This document shows, piece by piece, positions 49,939 through 57,432 of a DNA stretch of 64,000 nt. Made by a program: the position numbers and the translations under genes. Position 1 is the stretch's first letter. Each line of letters starts with the position of its first letter. This DNA comes from Actinomadura rifamycini DSM 43936 (GTDB lineage: Bacteria; Actinomycetota; Actinomycetes; Streptosporangiales; Streptosporangiaceae): assembly GCF_000425065.1 (NCBI RefSeq), contig NZ_AULB01000031.1, positions 50,219-114,218 on the forward strand, read 5' to 3'. The notes under the pieces were generated by a model that saw nothing but the letters and a program-made list of their open reading frames with translations, ran no database searches and was not told the DNA's origin.

Positions 49939-50775
49939 GTGAGCGCGATCAGCGTAGGCCAGGCCATCGTCCTCGGCATCGTGGAGGGTCTGACCGAATT
50001 CCTGCCGGTGTCCTCTACCGGCCACCTCAAGATCGCCGAGGGGCTGATGGGCATCCCGGTGGACGACGAGTCGGTCGTGGGCTTCACCGCCGTGATCCAG
50101 GTGGGGGCGATCGCCGCCGTCCTGGTGTACTTCTTCAAAGACATTCTCCGCATCGTGAAGGCGTGGGGGACGGGGATCGTCAAACCGTCCGAGCGGTACC
50201 ACCACGACTACAAGTTCGGGTGGTGGGTCATCTTCGCGACCGTTCCCGTCGTGGCCGTCGGCCTCGCCGCCGAGCCGCTGATCGAGGGGCCGCTCGCGTC
50301 GCTGTGGGTGGTCGCCGGGTCGCTGATCGGCGGCAGCGTCGTGATGTGGCTCGCCGACCGGTACGGCCGGCACAAGCGCGGGGAGGACGACACCGGCTTC
50401 AAGGACGCGATGCTGGTGGGCTCGTCGCAGATCCTCGCGATGCTGTTCGCCGGGTTCTCCCGGTCGGGCGCGACGATCTCCACCGGGCTGCTGCTCGGCC
50501 TCGACCGGGTCGCCGCGACCCGGCTGTCGTTCTTCATGGGGATCCCGGCGCTCACCGGCGCGGGCCTCTACCAGCTGCCGGGCGCGCTCGGCACCGGCAA
50601 CAGCGTGCTGCCGCTGCTCGTCGGCACCGTCGTGTCGTTCCTCGTCGCGTACGCCTCGATCGCGTGGCTGCTGAAGTTCGTGGCCAGCCACTCGTTCACG
50701 TCGTTCGTGGTCTACCGCGTGGTGATCGGCCTGCTGCTGTTCGGCCTGCTGAGCGGCGGCGCCATCGTGACCTGA
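49939..50775 (+). CDS. uppP: Undecaprenyl-diphosphatase UppP
   Basis: Predicted 278-residue integral membrane phosphatase that recycles undecaprenyl diphosphate for cell-wall synthesis; overproduction of family members gives bacitracin resistance. Signature regions are GIVEGLTEFLPVSSTGHL and GFSRSGATISTGLLLGL, with Glu and Ser/Arg of the active site. About eight membrane helices. The GTG at 49939 gives the usual family N-terminus (SAISVGQAIVLGI). The 200 bp upstream (49736-49938) hold no gene. Confidence 0.96.
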   Translation: MSAISVGQAIVLGIVEGLTEFLPVSSTGHLKIAEGLMGIPVDDESVVGFTAVIQVGAIAAVLVYFFKDILRIVKAWGTGIVKPSERYHHDYKFGWWVIFATVPVVAVGLAAEPLIEGPLASLWVVAGSLIGGSVVMWLADRYGRHKRGEDDTGFKDAMLVGSSQILAMLFAGFSRSGATISTGLLLGLDRVAATRLSFFMGIPALTGAGLYQLPGALGTGNSVLPLLVGTVVSFLVAYASIAWLLKFVASHSFTSFVVYRVVIGLLLFGLLSGGAIVT

Positions 50776-50830
50776 GCGGGCTCCGCGCAGCGCTCCGGAC
50801 CCGGTGACGGGCCGGGGCGCACGCGTCTTC

Positions 50831-50878
50831 CGGCGGCCCGGCCGTCCGGCGGCCCGGCCGTCCGGTGGTCCGGGCGGC
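50831..50878 (+). repeat. Three 16-bp tandem repeats, CGGCGGCCCGGCCGTC
   Basis: Two perfect copies (50831-50846, 50847-50862) and one degenerate copy (50863-50878) between convergent uppP and the PhnB gene. The sequence is self-complementary enough to fold and may act as a terminator. Confidence 0.65.
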
Positions 50879-50889
50879 CGCCCGCGCGG

Positions 50890-51375
50890 TCACTCGCCGG
50901 CGTACGCCTTGCGCAGGGCGGCGAGGTCGAGCTTGCGCATCGTCATCATCGCCTTGTTCACGCGGGCCGTCTTCTCCTGGTCGGGGTCGAGGAACATCTG
51001 GTTCAGTTCCTCCGGGGTGACCTGCCAGGACACTCCGAACCGGTCCTTGAGCCAGCCGCAGACGCTCTCCTCGCCGCCGCCTTCGAGCAGCCGGTCCCAG
51101 TAGTAGTCGACCTCCTCCTGGTCCGCGCAGCGGATCTCGAAGGAGACGGACTCGTTGAACTTGAAGAGCGGGCCTCCGTTCAGCGCGACGAACTTCTGCC
51201 CGTTGGCCGTGAACTCGACCGTCAGGACCTGGCCCGGCGTCGCGCCCGGCGTGCCTTCCGGGGCGAGCGCGATCGGCCCGATCCCGGAGTCCTTGAAGAT
51301 CGAGACGTAGTGGTTCGCGGCCTCTTCGGCCTGCCCGTCGAACCACAGGCAGGTGGTGAATCCCTCGGCGACCAT
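50890..51375 (-). CDS. PhnB-like VOC-superfamily protein
   Basis: Predicted 161 residues of the PhnB/3-demethylubiquinone-methyltransferase-like glyoxalase-fold family: FTTCLWFDGQAEEAANHYVS, VLTVEFTANGQKFVALNGGP, FNESVSFEIRCADQEEVDYY and CGWLKDRFGVSWQVTPEEL. The name is historical; function is unknown. The ATG at 51375 with GAGGAGG is preferred to the upstream ATGs. RVNKAMMTMRKLDL near the end is typical. Confidence 0.87.
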   Translation of the reverse strand: MVAEGFTTCLWFDGQAEEAANHYVSIFKDSGIGPIALAPEGTPGATPGQVLTVEFTANGQKFVALNGGPLFKFNESVSFEIRCADQEEVDYYWDRLLEGGGEESVCGWLKDRFGVSWQVTPEELNQMFLDPDQEKTARVNKAMMTMRKLDLAALRKAYAGE

Positions 51376-51475
51376 CGGTGCCTCCTCGTTGCGGCGTCTT
51401 CGTTGGAGACCTGCCCCGCGGCGGGAAATCATCGCGGCCGCCGCACCGTTTTCCACTGGCCGCGCCGGTCCGGGA

Positions 51476-51856
51476 CTACCCCGCGGGGACGCCGTCCCGC
51501 CGGACGATCGCTTCGAGCCGTTCGACCGCCGGACGGGACCGCAGGTGCAGGTCCGCGACGTCCAGTCCCTCGTCGCCGAGGACGACCAGCAGCGCCCTCT
51601 CCCCGACCGCGTAGACGACGATGTGGCCGCGCCCGCAGCGGGTCACGACCTCGCGCAGCTCTCCGAGGCCCACCTCGTCGCTCGTGCTGCGGCCGAGGCC
51701 GAGCGCGGCGGCGGCCATCGCCGCCAGCACGTCCGGCCGGACGTCGCCGGTGTCGGCGGCGATGAGCATCCCGTCCGACGACGCCACGGCGGCGTCGGTC
51801 GCCCCCGCCACCTCGTCGCGCAGCGCCCGCAGCTCGGCGAGCACCGTTTCCCGCAT
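51476..51856 (-). CDS. Roadblock/LC7-domain protein 1
   Basis: Predicted 126-residue single-domain protein of the MglB/Roadblock fold: LRDEVAGATDAAVASSDGML, LAAMAAAALGLGRSTSDEVG and HIVVYAVGERALLVVLGDE. Such proteins act as GTPase-activating or scaffolding partners of small Ras-like GTPases; in actinobacterial conservons they sit beside a histidine-kinase-like protein, a DUF742 protein and a GTPase, none of which is here. A second Roadblock gene lies 43 bp upstream on the same strand. Confidence 0.87.
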   Translation of the reverse strand: MRETVLAELRALRDEVAGATDAAVASSDGMLIAADTGDVRPDVLAAMAAAALGLGRSTSDEVGLGELREVVTRCGRGHIVVYAVGERALLVVLGDEGLDVADLHLRSRPAVERLEAIVRRDGVPAG

Positions 51857-51899
51857 GACCCTCCCCCTCGTGTCGCCGCCGCTCCCGCCGGCGGGCCGC

Positions 51900-52268
51900 T
51901 CAGACGCTGAGCTCGCCCTCGATGCGCCGCAGGTGGTGGCGGGCGAGCGCCAGGTTGGACCGCTCGCGGTCCAGCGCGACGTAGAGGAAGAGGCGGGCGG
52001 GTCCGCCGCGCTCCAGCAGGCGGATCAGGTGGTACTGCCGGTGCAGGGTGATGAGGATGTCCTCGACGGTGTCGTCGATGCCGAGCGACTCCAGGGTGCG
52101 GATCTTGGCGCGGACGACCTCGGTGTTGCCCGCCGCGGCGATCTCCATGTCGAGCCCCTGCCCGCCGCCGTAGGCGCCGAGCGTCATCCCGCTGTCGTAG
52201 TCGACGAGCGCGGCGCCCTGGGCGCCGTCGATCGCCATGGCCTCCTTCAGCGCGGTCTCGATGTTCAT
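51900..52268 (-). CDS. Roadblock/LC7-like protein 2
   Basis: Predicted 122 residues. MNIETALKEAMAIDGAQGAA, LVDYDSGMTLGAYGG, then AAAGNTEVVRAKIRTLESLG and TVEDILITLHRQYHLIRLLE followed by a strand (PARLFLYVALDRERSNL). It is divergent from protein 1 in sequence but the same fold, so the two may heterodimerise. It faces the DUF4388-like gene across a 219-bp AT-richer interval that contains no gene. Confidence 0.8.
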   Translation of the reverse strand: MNIETALKEAMAIDGAQGAALVDYDSGMTLGAYGGGQGLDMEIAAAGNTEVVRAKIRTLESLGIDDTVEDILITLHRQYHLIRLLERGGPARLFLYVALDRERSNLALARHHLRRIEGELSV

Positions 52269-52487
52269 GGAGCCCTTCCGTCGTCCCCGGGAGCGGCGCG
52301 CACGGAGAACGGCCCGGCGCCCCCCGACTGCGGCATATCGCCTATTTCGGGCAACAATCTATCTTGGAGATCATCCCGGGGAGCGGATTGTCCGCACACT
52401 CGGTACAGGTTGTTTCCGACGATCGCGACATCTCACCGTAAATAACCTTCGTCCGCGGGGCGCGGGCGTTTCCGGAGCTGAGGGACG

Positions 52488-53321
52488 ATGACCAGAGGCG
52501 CAGGAATCCTGCCGTCCGCGCTGGAGCGGCGCGGCGGCCGGGGATTCACCGGCACGTTGCGCGTGGACGGCTCGCCCGGCGGCACGGTCGCGATGCGCGG
52601 CGGGCTCGTCGTGGCGGCGGCCACCCCGGCGGCGCCCGGCCCGGAACCGCTGCTGCTGCGCTCCGGCCGCATCTCCGAGGACGACTGGACGGCCGCGTTC
52701 ACGGCCGGCGCGCCCCGCGGGCGCCTCGGGGACGAACTCGTCCGGCGCGGCCTCCTCGGCGCCGCGGGGCTGCAGGTCGTCACCCGCACGGCCCTCGTCG
52801 ACGCGGTGTTCGCGATGGCCCTCGGCGGCGTCCGCACGTGCACGGCCGTCCCCGACGGGAGCGCGGGGACCGGCGGCGCGCCGCTCCTGTCCGCCGAGCC
52901 CGGCCTGCCCGCCGACCGGGTCGCGCGGGAGGTGCGGCGGCGGCTGGCCGCCCTGGAGGCGTGGAGCCCGGTGCCGCGCACCGCGCCGCTGTCGGCGCGC
53001 AGCCGCCCGCGCGCCACCGCCGCCGCCCGGCACGCCCCCGCCGGCGGCGGCCGCCGGGCCGTCCTCGACCACGCGGACGGGCGCCGCACCCCGCGCGACA
53101 TCGCGTTCGCGCTCGGCCGCGGCCTGTTCTCCGTGCTCGCCGACCTGGCGACGCTGTACGAGGACGGCCTCGTCGAGGAGGCCCGGCCGGACGGCCCGGC
53201 CCCCGCTCCCCCGCCGGTGCCCGCGCCGCGGCCCGTCCCGCCCGACGTCCCGTCCGGTCCGCACGGCTCGTTCGGCGCGCCCGGGGCGCTGCCGCGGCGG
53301 CGCCGCCGGACGCAGGGCTGA
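52488..53321 (+). CDS. DUF4388 (PATAN-like) domain protein
   Basis: Predicted 277 residues. The N-terminal part GFTGTLRVDGSPGGTVAMRG plus GLVVAAATPAAPGPEP resembles DUF4388/PATAN domains, which occur with Roadblock and two-component proteins. A helical region follows (LGDELVRRGLLGAAGLQVVT), then a degenerate second unit (HADGRRTPRDIAFALGRGLF) and a Pro-rich tail with RRRRR near the end. Its position beside two Roadblock genes suggests one polarity- or signalling-type module, but that is inference. Confidence 0.62.
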   Translation: MTRGAGILPSALERRGGRGFTGTLRVDGSPGGTVAMRGGLVVAAATPAAPGPEPLLLRSGRISEDDWTAAFTAGAPRGRLGDELVRRGLLGAAGLQVVTRTALVDAVFAMALGGVRTCTAVPDGSAGTGGAPLLSAEPGLPADRVAREVRRRLAALEAWSPVPRTAPLSARSRPRATAAARHAPAGGGRRAVLDHADGRRTPRDIAFALGRGLFSVLADLATLYEDGLVEEARPDGPAPAPPPVPAPRPVPPDVPSGPHGSFGAPGALPRRRRRTQG

Positions 53322-53416
53322 CGGGACGTCCCCGCGGTTCCGTGCCCCGCCCGCGCCGAGCGGCGCGCCGTCCGGATGCGATGATTGCCGTCGCCGTTTC
53401 CACGAGGGAGTCGTCC

Positions 53417-54541
53417 GTGGCGTCCAAGCTGATCCTGCACATCGGCCTGCAGAAGTCGGGCACGACCTTCCTCCAGCACATGCTGCAGAGCAACGCCGAA
53501 GCGCTCGCGGACGCGGGCGTCCGCTACCCGGTCCCGGCGGACTGGGACCGCGGGCGCCGGACCGTCGCCAACCACGAATGGTCGACCTACGGCCTGCTCG
53601 GCACCGAGTACCCGTGGGTGTCGGAGGCCCGCGCGGCCCGCGAGGCGCCCGGCTGGGCGGAGCTGCGGGACGACGTGCGGGAGTCGCCCGGGACGGTGCT
53701 GCTGTCGGCCGAGGCCCTGTCGGTCGTGCGCGGCCCGGCCGTCCGGCGGCTGCTGGAGTCGCTCGGCACCGCCGACGTCGAGGTCGTGGTCACGGCCCGC
53801 AGCCTGGGCCGCGCCCTCCCGTCGCTGTGGCAGCAGCACATCCGCAACGGCCGCGGCACCGCCTTCGGCGGCTACCTCACCGGCCTCGCCGCGCACCGCG
53901 ACCAGGGCCCCGGCCACATCGAGGACGCCCCCGACGCGCACATCTGGCGGGCGTTCGCGCTGAGCGGCCTCGTCCGGCGCTGGTCCGCCGCCGGAGCGTC
54001 CCGGATCACCGTCGTCACCTCGCCCGGCCGCCCGCCCGCACTGCTCTGGCGCCGGTTCGCCGAGGCGATCGGCGCGCCCGGCCTCGCGGACCTGCCGCCC
54101 GTCCGGGAGGAGGGGCCCGCGCACACCGGCCTGACGGCGCCCGAGACCCTCGTCGTCGCCGCGCTGAACGACGCCGTGCGGGCGGAGAACCGAACCGGCC
54201 GCGACGCCGACCGCGCCCGGCAGGCGGTGATCGAGCGGTTCCGGTCCCGCGACCGGCGCGGCGGCCGCGTCGCCGTGCCGCCCGAGTGGCGCGAACGGGT
54301 CGCCGAGTGGAGCCGGGAGGACGTCGCCGCGCTCCCCGGCACGGGCGCCGCCGTCGTCGGCGACATCGGCGACCTGGCCTACGCCCCCGAGCACGACGGC
54401 GACCCGGCCCCCACGCCCGAGGAGGTCGCCGCCGCGGGCGCCGAGGCCGCGCTCGCGCTCGCGTCCGTGTTCGCGGAGCCGCACCCGCAGGAGTCCCCGA
54501 TCCGCCGCGGCGCGCGCAAGGTCCGCCACAAGCTCCCCTGA
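53417..54541 (+). CDS. Sulfotransferase-family protein
   Basis: Predicted 374 residues. The N-terminal P-loop LILHIGLQKSGTTFLQHML is the 5'-phosphosulfate-binding motif for PAPS. VEVVVTARSLGRALPSLWQQ fits the 3'-phosphate-binding strand-helix. Two low-similarity helical blocks follow, and the C-terminus is basic (RRGARKVRHKLP). The GTG at 53417 has GAGGGAG upstream. Acceptor unknown; similar enzymes modify glycolipids or glycans. Confidence 0.83.
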   Translation: MASKLILHIGLQKSGTTFLQHMLQSNAEALADAGVRYPVPADWDRGRRTVANHEWSTYGLLGTEYPWVSEARAAREAPGWAELRDDVRESPGTVLLSAEALSVVRGPAVRRLLESLGTADVEVVVTARSLGRALPSLWQQHIRNGRGTAFGGYLTGLAAHRDQGPGHIEDAPDAHIWRAFALSGLVRRWSAAGASRITVVTSPGRPPALLWRRFAEAIGAPGLADLPPVREEGPAHTGLTAPETLVVAALNDAVRAENRTGRDADRARQAVIERFRSRDRRGGRVAVPPEWRERVAEWSREDVAALPGTGAAVVGDIGDLAYAPEHDGDPAPTPEEVAAAGAEAALALASVFAEPHPQESPIRRGARKVRHKLP

Positions 54542-54550
54542 CCGCCGCGA

Positions 54551-54622
54551 CCGGCCCGTCGGCCGCCGCCGCGACCTGCCCGTCAGCCGCCGGTGCGGCC
54601 TGCCCGTCAGCCGCCGGTGCGG
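54551..54622 (+). repeat. Three 24-bp tandem repeats overlapping the 3' end of the LigD-polymerase gene
   Basis: CCTGCCCGTCAGCCGCCGGT plus GCGG at 54575-54598 and 54599-54622 are identical; 54551-54574 is a degenerate copy. The last copy contains the stop codon (TCA on this strand) of the minus-strand gene, so its 3' terminal sequence has been tandemly duplicated. Confidence 0.75.
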
Positions 54623-55563
54623 CGGGCGCGGGCGCGGCGCTTGCCCTCGTGCATCGCCTGGACGCGGGCGACCGGGATCGCCCGTCCCTCCTCGACCAGG
54701 TCGGCGGGCAGCCCCTGCGGGCCGGGCATCGCTTCGGCCCACGGATCGCCGTCGCCGAGCAGCCCGAGCGCCGTGCGGAGGGTGAACGCCTTCGGGTCGA
54801 CGGCGTCCAGGCCGTCCCACGGCACCGGGAACGACACGGGCGTGCCGGGGCGGATGCGCGGGCTGTAGGCGGCGGCGACGGTCCCGGTCCCCGCCCGCGT
54901 GGAGTCGAGGAACACGCGGCCCGCCCGGTCCTCGCGGATGAACGCGGTCGTGGCGAGCTCCGGGTCGAGGCGCTCGGCGCGGGCGGCGAGCGCGCGCGTC
55001 GCGGCGGCGACGTCCTCCACCGGATCGCCGCCGGCGAGCGGGACGAACACGTGCACGCCCTTGGCGCCGCTCGTCTTCACGGCGCCGCGCAGCCCCGAGT
55101 CGTCCAGCGCCCGGCGGACCAGGTGCGCGGCCCGCGCGGCGACGGCGAACCCGCCGCCCTCCGGCGGGTCGATGTCGAGCACGAGGTGCGTCGGGCGGTC
55201 GGGGGCGTCCACGCGCATCAGCGGCGGGTGGTACTCCACGGCGCGCTGGTTGGCGAACCACAGCAGCGTCCGGCGGTCCTCGCACAGCGCGTAGGACACC
55301 TCGCGCCGCGACGACTCGGCCCACAGCGTCACGCGCCGCACCCAGTCCGGCGTGTACTTGGGCAGGTTCTTCTGCATGAACGGCTTCTGGCCGCGCAGCA
55401 CGCGGACCACCGACAGCGGACGCCCCGCGAACTGCGGGACGAGCCGGTCCGCGAGCGCGTCGAGGTAGTCGACCAGGTCCCGCTTGGTCGCCCCGGCGTC
55501 CGGGAACAGCGGCTGGTCGAGGTTCGTCAGCCGGACACCGTCCCGCTCCTCCTCCGCGCTCAC
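54607..55563 (-). CDS. Stand-alone LigD-type polymerase/primase domain protein
   Basis: Predicted 318 residues of the archaeo-eukaryotic-primase fold found as the polymerase domain of LigD. Landmarks are VRLTNLDQPLFPDAGATKRD, the catalytic LVLDIDPPEGGGFAVAARAA (Asp pair), TSGAKGVHVFVPLA and STRAGTGTVAAAYSPRIRPG. No ligase, nuclease or Ku is in the window. Separate PolDom proteins occur in mycobacteria and Streptomyces and act in non-homologous end joining or gap filling. The GTG at 55563 gives VSAEEERDGV; upstream residues look non-coding. Confidence 0.9.
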   Translation of the reverse strand: MSAEEERDGVRLTNLDQPLFPDAGATKRDLVDYLDALADRLVPQFAGRPLSVVRVLRGQKPFMQKNLPKYTPDWVRRVTLWAESSRREVSYALCEDRRTLLWFANQRAVEYHPPLMRVDAPDRPTHLVLDIDPPEGGGFAVAARAAHLVRRALDDSGLRGAVKTSGAKGVHVFVPLAGGDPVEDVAAATRALAARAERLDPELATTAFIREDRAGRVFLDSTRAGTGTVAAAYSPRIRPGTPVSFPVPWDGLDAVDPKAFTLRTALGLLGDGDPWAEAMPGPQGLPADLVEEGRAIPVARVQAMHEGKRRARARRTGG

Positions 55564-55625
55564 GCGTCCAGCTTCGCACGCCGCCGCGATACCGTCGCAC
55601 CCGCGCACGAACGAACGGGAGGAAC

Positions 55626-56252
55626 ATGTACGTACCGGCCCATTTCTCCATGGACGACACCGAGGTCCGCAGCCTGCTGGAGACCTGCCGCACCGCCGAC
55701 CTCGTGACGGCGACGCCGCGCGGGCTGCTGGCGACGTTCCTGCCCGTCCTCTACGACCCGTCCGCCGGGGAGCACGGCGCGCTGCTCGCGCACGTCGCCC
55801 GGAACAACGACCAGTGGAGGGAGCCGGCCGACGGCGGGGCGATGGCCATCCTGCACGGCCCCGACGGGTACGTGTCGCCGTCGTGGTACGCGTCCAAGGC
55901 CGAGCACGGGCGGGTCGTCCCGACGTGGAACTACGTCACCGCCCACGTCCACGGGGACCTCGTCGTCCACGACGATCCCGAATGGACCGGGTCGCTGGTG
56001 CGGCGGCTCACCGACCTGCACGAGGCCGGACGGCCGGACGCCTGGTCGGTCGACGACGCGCCGGCGGGGTTCGTCGCGGGGCAGTTCCGCGCGGTCGTCG
56101 GGCTGGAACTGCGGATCACCCGGGTGGAGGCGAAGGCGAAGCTGAGCCAGAACCGGTCCGCCGCCGACCGCGCGGGCGTCGCCGCCGGCTCCGCGGCCGC
56201 GGGTGACGCCCGCATGGCCGAGGCCGTCCGGCGCGCCGGTGCCGCGTCGTGA
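55626..56252 (+). CDS. PaiB-type FMN-binding protein
   Basis: Predicted 208 residues of the PaiB/FMN-binding split-barrel family: MYVPAHFSMDDTEVRSLLET, ATFLPVLYDPSAGEHGALLA, HVARNNDQW, GYVSPSWYASKAEHGRVVPT plus WNYVTAHVHG and FRAVVGLELRITRVEAKAKL with SQNRS after it. Bacillus PaiB is called a negative regulator of sporulation and protease genes, yet no DNA-binding domain is visible, and a flavin-linked role is more likely. The stop overlaps the start of the next small gene (GTGA). Confidence 0.9.
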   Translation: MYVPAHFSMDDTEVRSLLETCRTADLVTATPRGLLATFLPVLYDPSAGEHGALLAHVARNNDQWREPADGGAMAILHGPDGYVSPSWYASKAEHGRVVPTWNYVTAHVHGDLVVHDDPEWTGSLVRRLTDLHEAGRPDAWSVDDAPAGFVAGQFRAVVGLELRITRVEAKAKLSQNRSAADRAGVAAGSAAAGDARMAEAVRRAGAAS

Positions 56253-56551
56253 GCGCGCGGCCGCGGGACGGCCGGGGCGGACCGGGCGGCCCGGACCCGG
56301 CGGCCGGGGCGCTCGCCGCGGGCCGGCGGGTCCGGGTGGTCCGCGATCCCGACTGGGACGGGCCGTGGCGGAACGAGTTCTCCGGGACGATCGACTCCCT
56401 GGGGCCGCCCGAGCCCGTGCGGCATCCGCGGGCGCTGCCCGGGGAGCTCCAGTACTGGGTCGTGTTCGACGAGCCGCAGTACGACGGCGCGGGCGACGGG
56501 CCGTACCGGAAGGCGCAGATCTGGGGCCGCTACCTGGTGCCCGAGGGCTAG
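56249..56551 (+). CDS. Small hypothetical protein coupled to the PaiB gene
   Basis: Predicted 100 residues. A disordered Gly/Pro/Asp-rich N-terminus is followed by a compact beta-rich part: AAGRRVRVVRDPDWDGPWRN, FSGTIDSLGP, LQYWVVFDEPQYDG and YRKAQIWGRYLVP. The strand pattern resembles a small SH3-like barrel. No function recognised. The GTG overlaps the upstream stop, and the 3' end overlaps the convergent TusA-like gene by 4 bp. Confidence 0.68.
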   Translation: MSARPRDGRGGPGGPDPAAGALAAGRRVRVVRDPDWDGPWRNEFSGTIDSLGPPEPVRHPRALPGELQYWVVFDEPQYDGAGDGPYRKAQIWGRYLVPEG

Positions 56552-56820
56552 GCCGTCCGCCAGGGGGATTCCGAGGCGGTGGGGACGGCGTCCGCGGCCA
56601 CGCGGAGCGCGTAGGTCGGGGTGGGGGCGCCGTCCAGCGGGCCCAGGTAGGCGTGCCCGGTCAGGTGGCACCAGGCGGGGATGTCGATGGGGGCCGCGGG
56701 GTCGGCGGCCATGAGGTGGACGACCGTCCCGGGCGGGAGGTCCGCGAGCCGGCCGCGGAGTTCGAGGAGCAGGCGCACGCAGGCGCGGTCGCCGCCGTCG
56801 ATGACCACCGGTTCGCTCAT
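56548..56820 (-). CDS. TusA-like sulfur-carrier-fold protein
   Basis: Predicted 90 residues. GDRACVRLLLELRGRLADLP is where the TusA CPxP motif belongs; here Cys is kept but CPxP is not. The second half, VVHLMAADPAAPIDIPAWCH then LTGHAYLG, matches the DP-x-DIP-x-WC-x4-GH block of TusA/SirA proteins well. TusA relays persulfide sulfur for tRNA thiolation and cofactors; this variant may have another role. The ATG at 56820 gives the right family length. Confidence 0.77.
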   Translation of the reverse strand: MSEPVVIDGGDRACVRLLLELRGRLADLPPGTVVHLMAADPAAPIDIPAWCHLTGHAYLGPLDGAPTPTYALRVAADAVPTASESPWRTA

Positions 56821-57072
56821 CGTCCTCCCGTCTCGGCGCGAGGTTAGCAGCACGCGGCGAGCGCGCGCGACGAGGCCGACGATCCACGCTTTCACCACGG
56901 ACTTCCCATCGGGCAACGAACTTCTTCTTAACGGGATCCTCGTGATCATGGGAGATCGCCGACCCAGACTTGACCTCTCCTTTCAGGTTTCGTCCAGTTA
57001 CGCCGCTTACAGTCGCAGGTGACGCACCCCCGCTGTCATTCGGTCGAGGTCAACGGACGTCTGGGGCGAGGC

Positions 57073-57432
57073 ATGGAACTTGGAGTCGCACGTGTGGAGA
57101 GCAGCGAGGTCTGCGGCACGCTGACGTTCCCGGCCGAAGTCGACCTCGCCAACGCCGCGGTGATCCTCGACCAGGCCGTCGCGCTCCTCGACTCCGGCGT
57201 CCCGGCGCTGATCATCGATCTGAGCGGCTGCACGTTCTGCGATTCGAGCGGGCTCGCGGTCATCACCCGGTCGCAGATGCGGGCGACGGAGCTGGGCGTG
57301 CCGATGTGGGTCGTGCTGCCGTCGCGCGGGGTCGTCCGGCGGATCAGCGAGGTCGCGGGGCTGCAGCGGCGGGTCGCGATCGCCCCGGACATCGCGACGG
57401 CGCTGGAGGCGCTGGCGCCCGTCCGCCGCTAG
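57073..57432 (+). CDS. STAS-domain anti-sigma-factor antagonist
   Basis: Predicted 119 residues of the SpoIIAA/RsbV type: CGTLTFPAEVDLANAAVILD, VPALIIDLSGCTFCDSSGLA with the phosphorylatable Ser in DSSG, and a final helix region (GLQRRVAIAPDIATALEAL). Such proteins bind an anti-sigma kinase when dephosphorylated. No cognate kinase or sigma factor adjoins. The ATG at 57073 is preferred; a GTG at 57019 is an alternative. The interval 56821-57072 is less GC-rich and probably promoter-bearing, with no gene seen. Confidence 0.87.
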   Translation: MELGVARVESSEVCGTLTFPAEVDLANAAVILDQAVALLDSGVPALIIDLSGCTFCDSSGLAVITRSQMRATELGVPMWVVLPSRGVVRRISEVAGLQRRVAIAPDIATALEALAPVRR

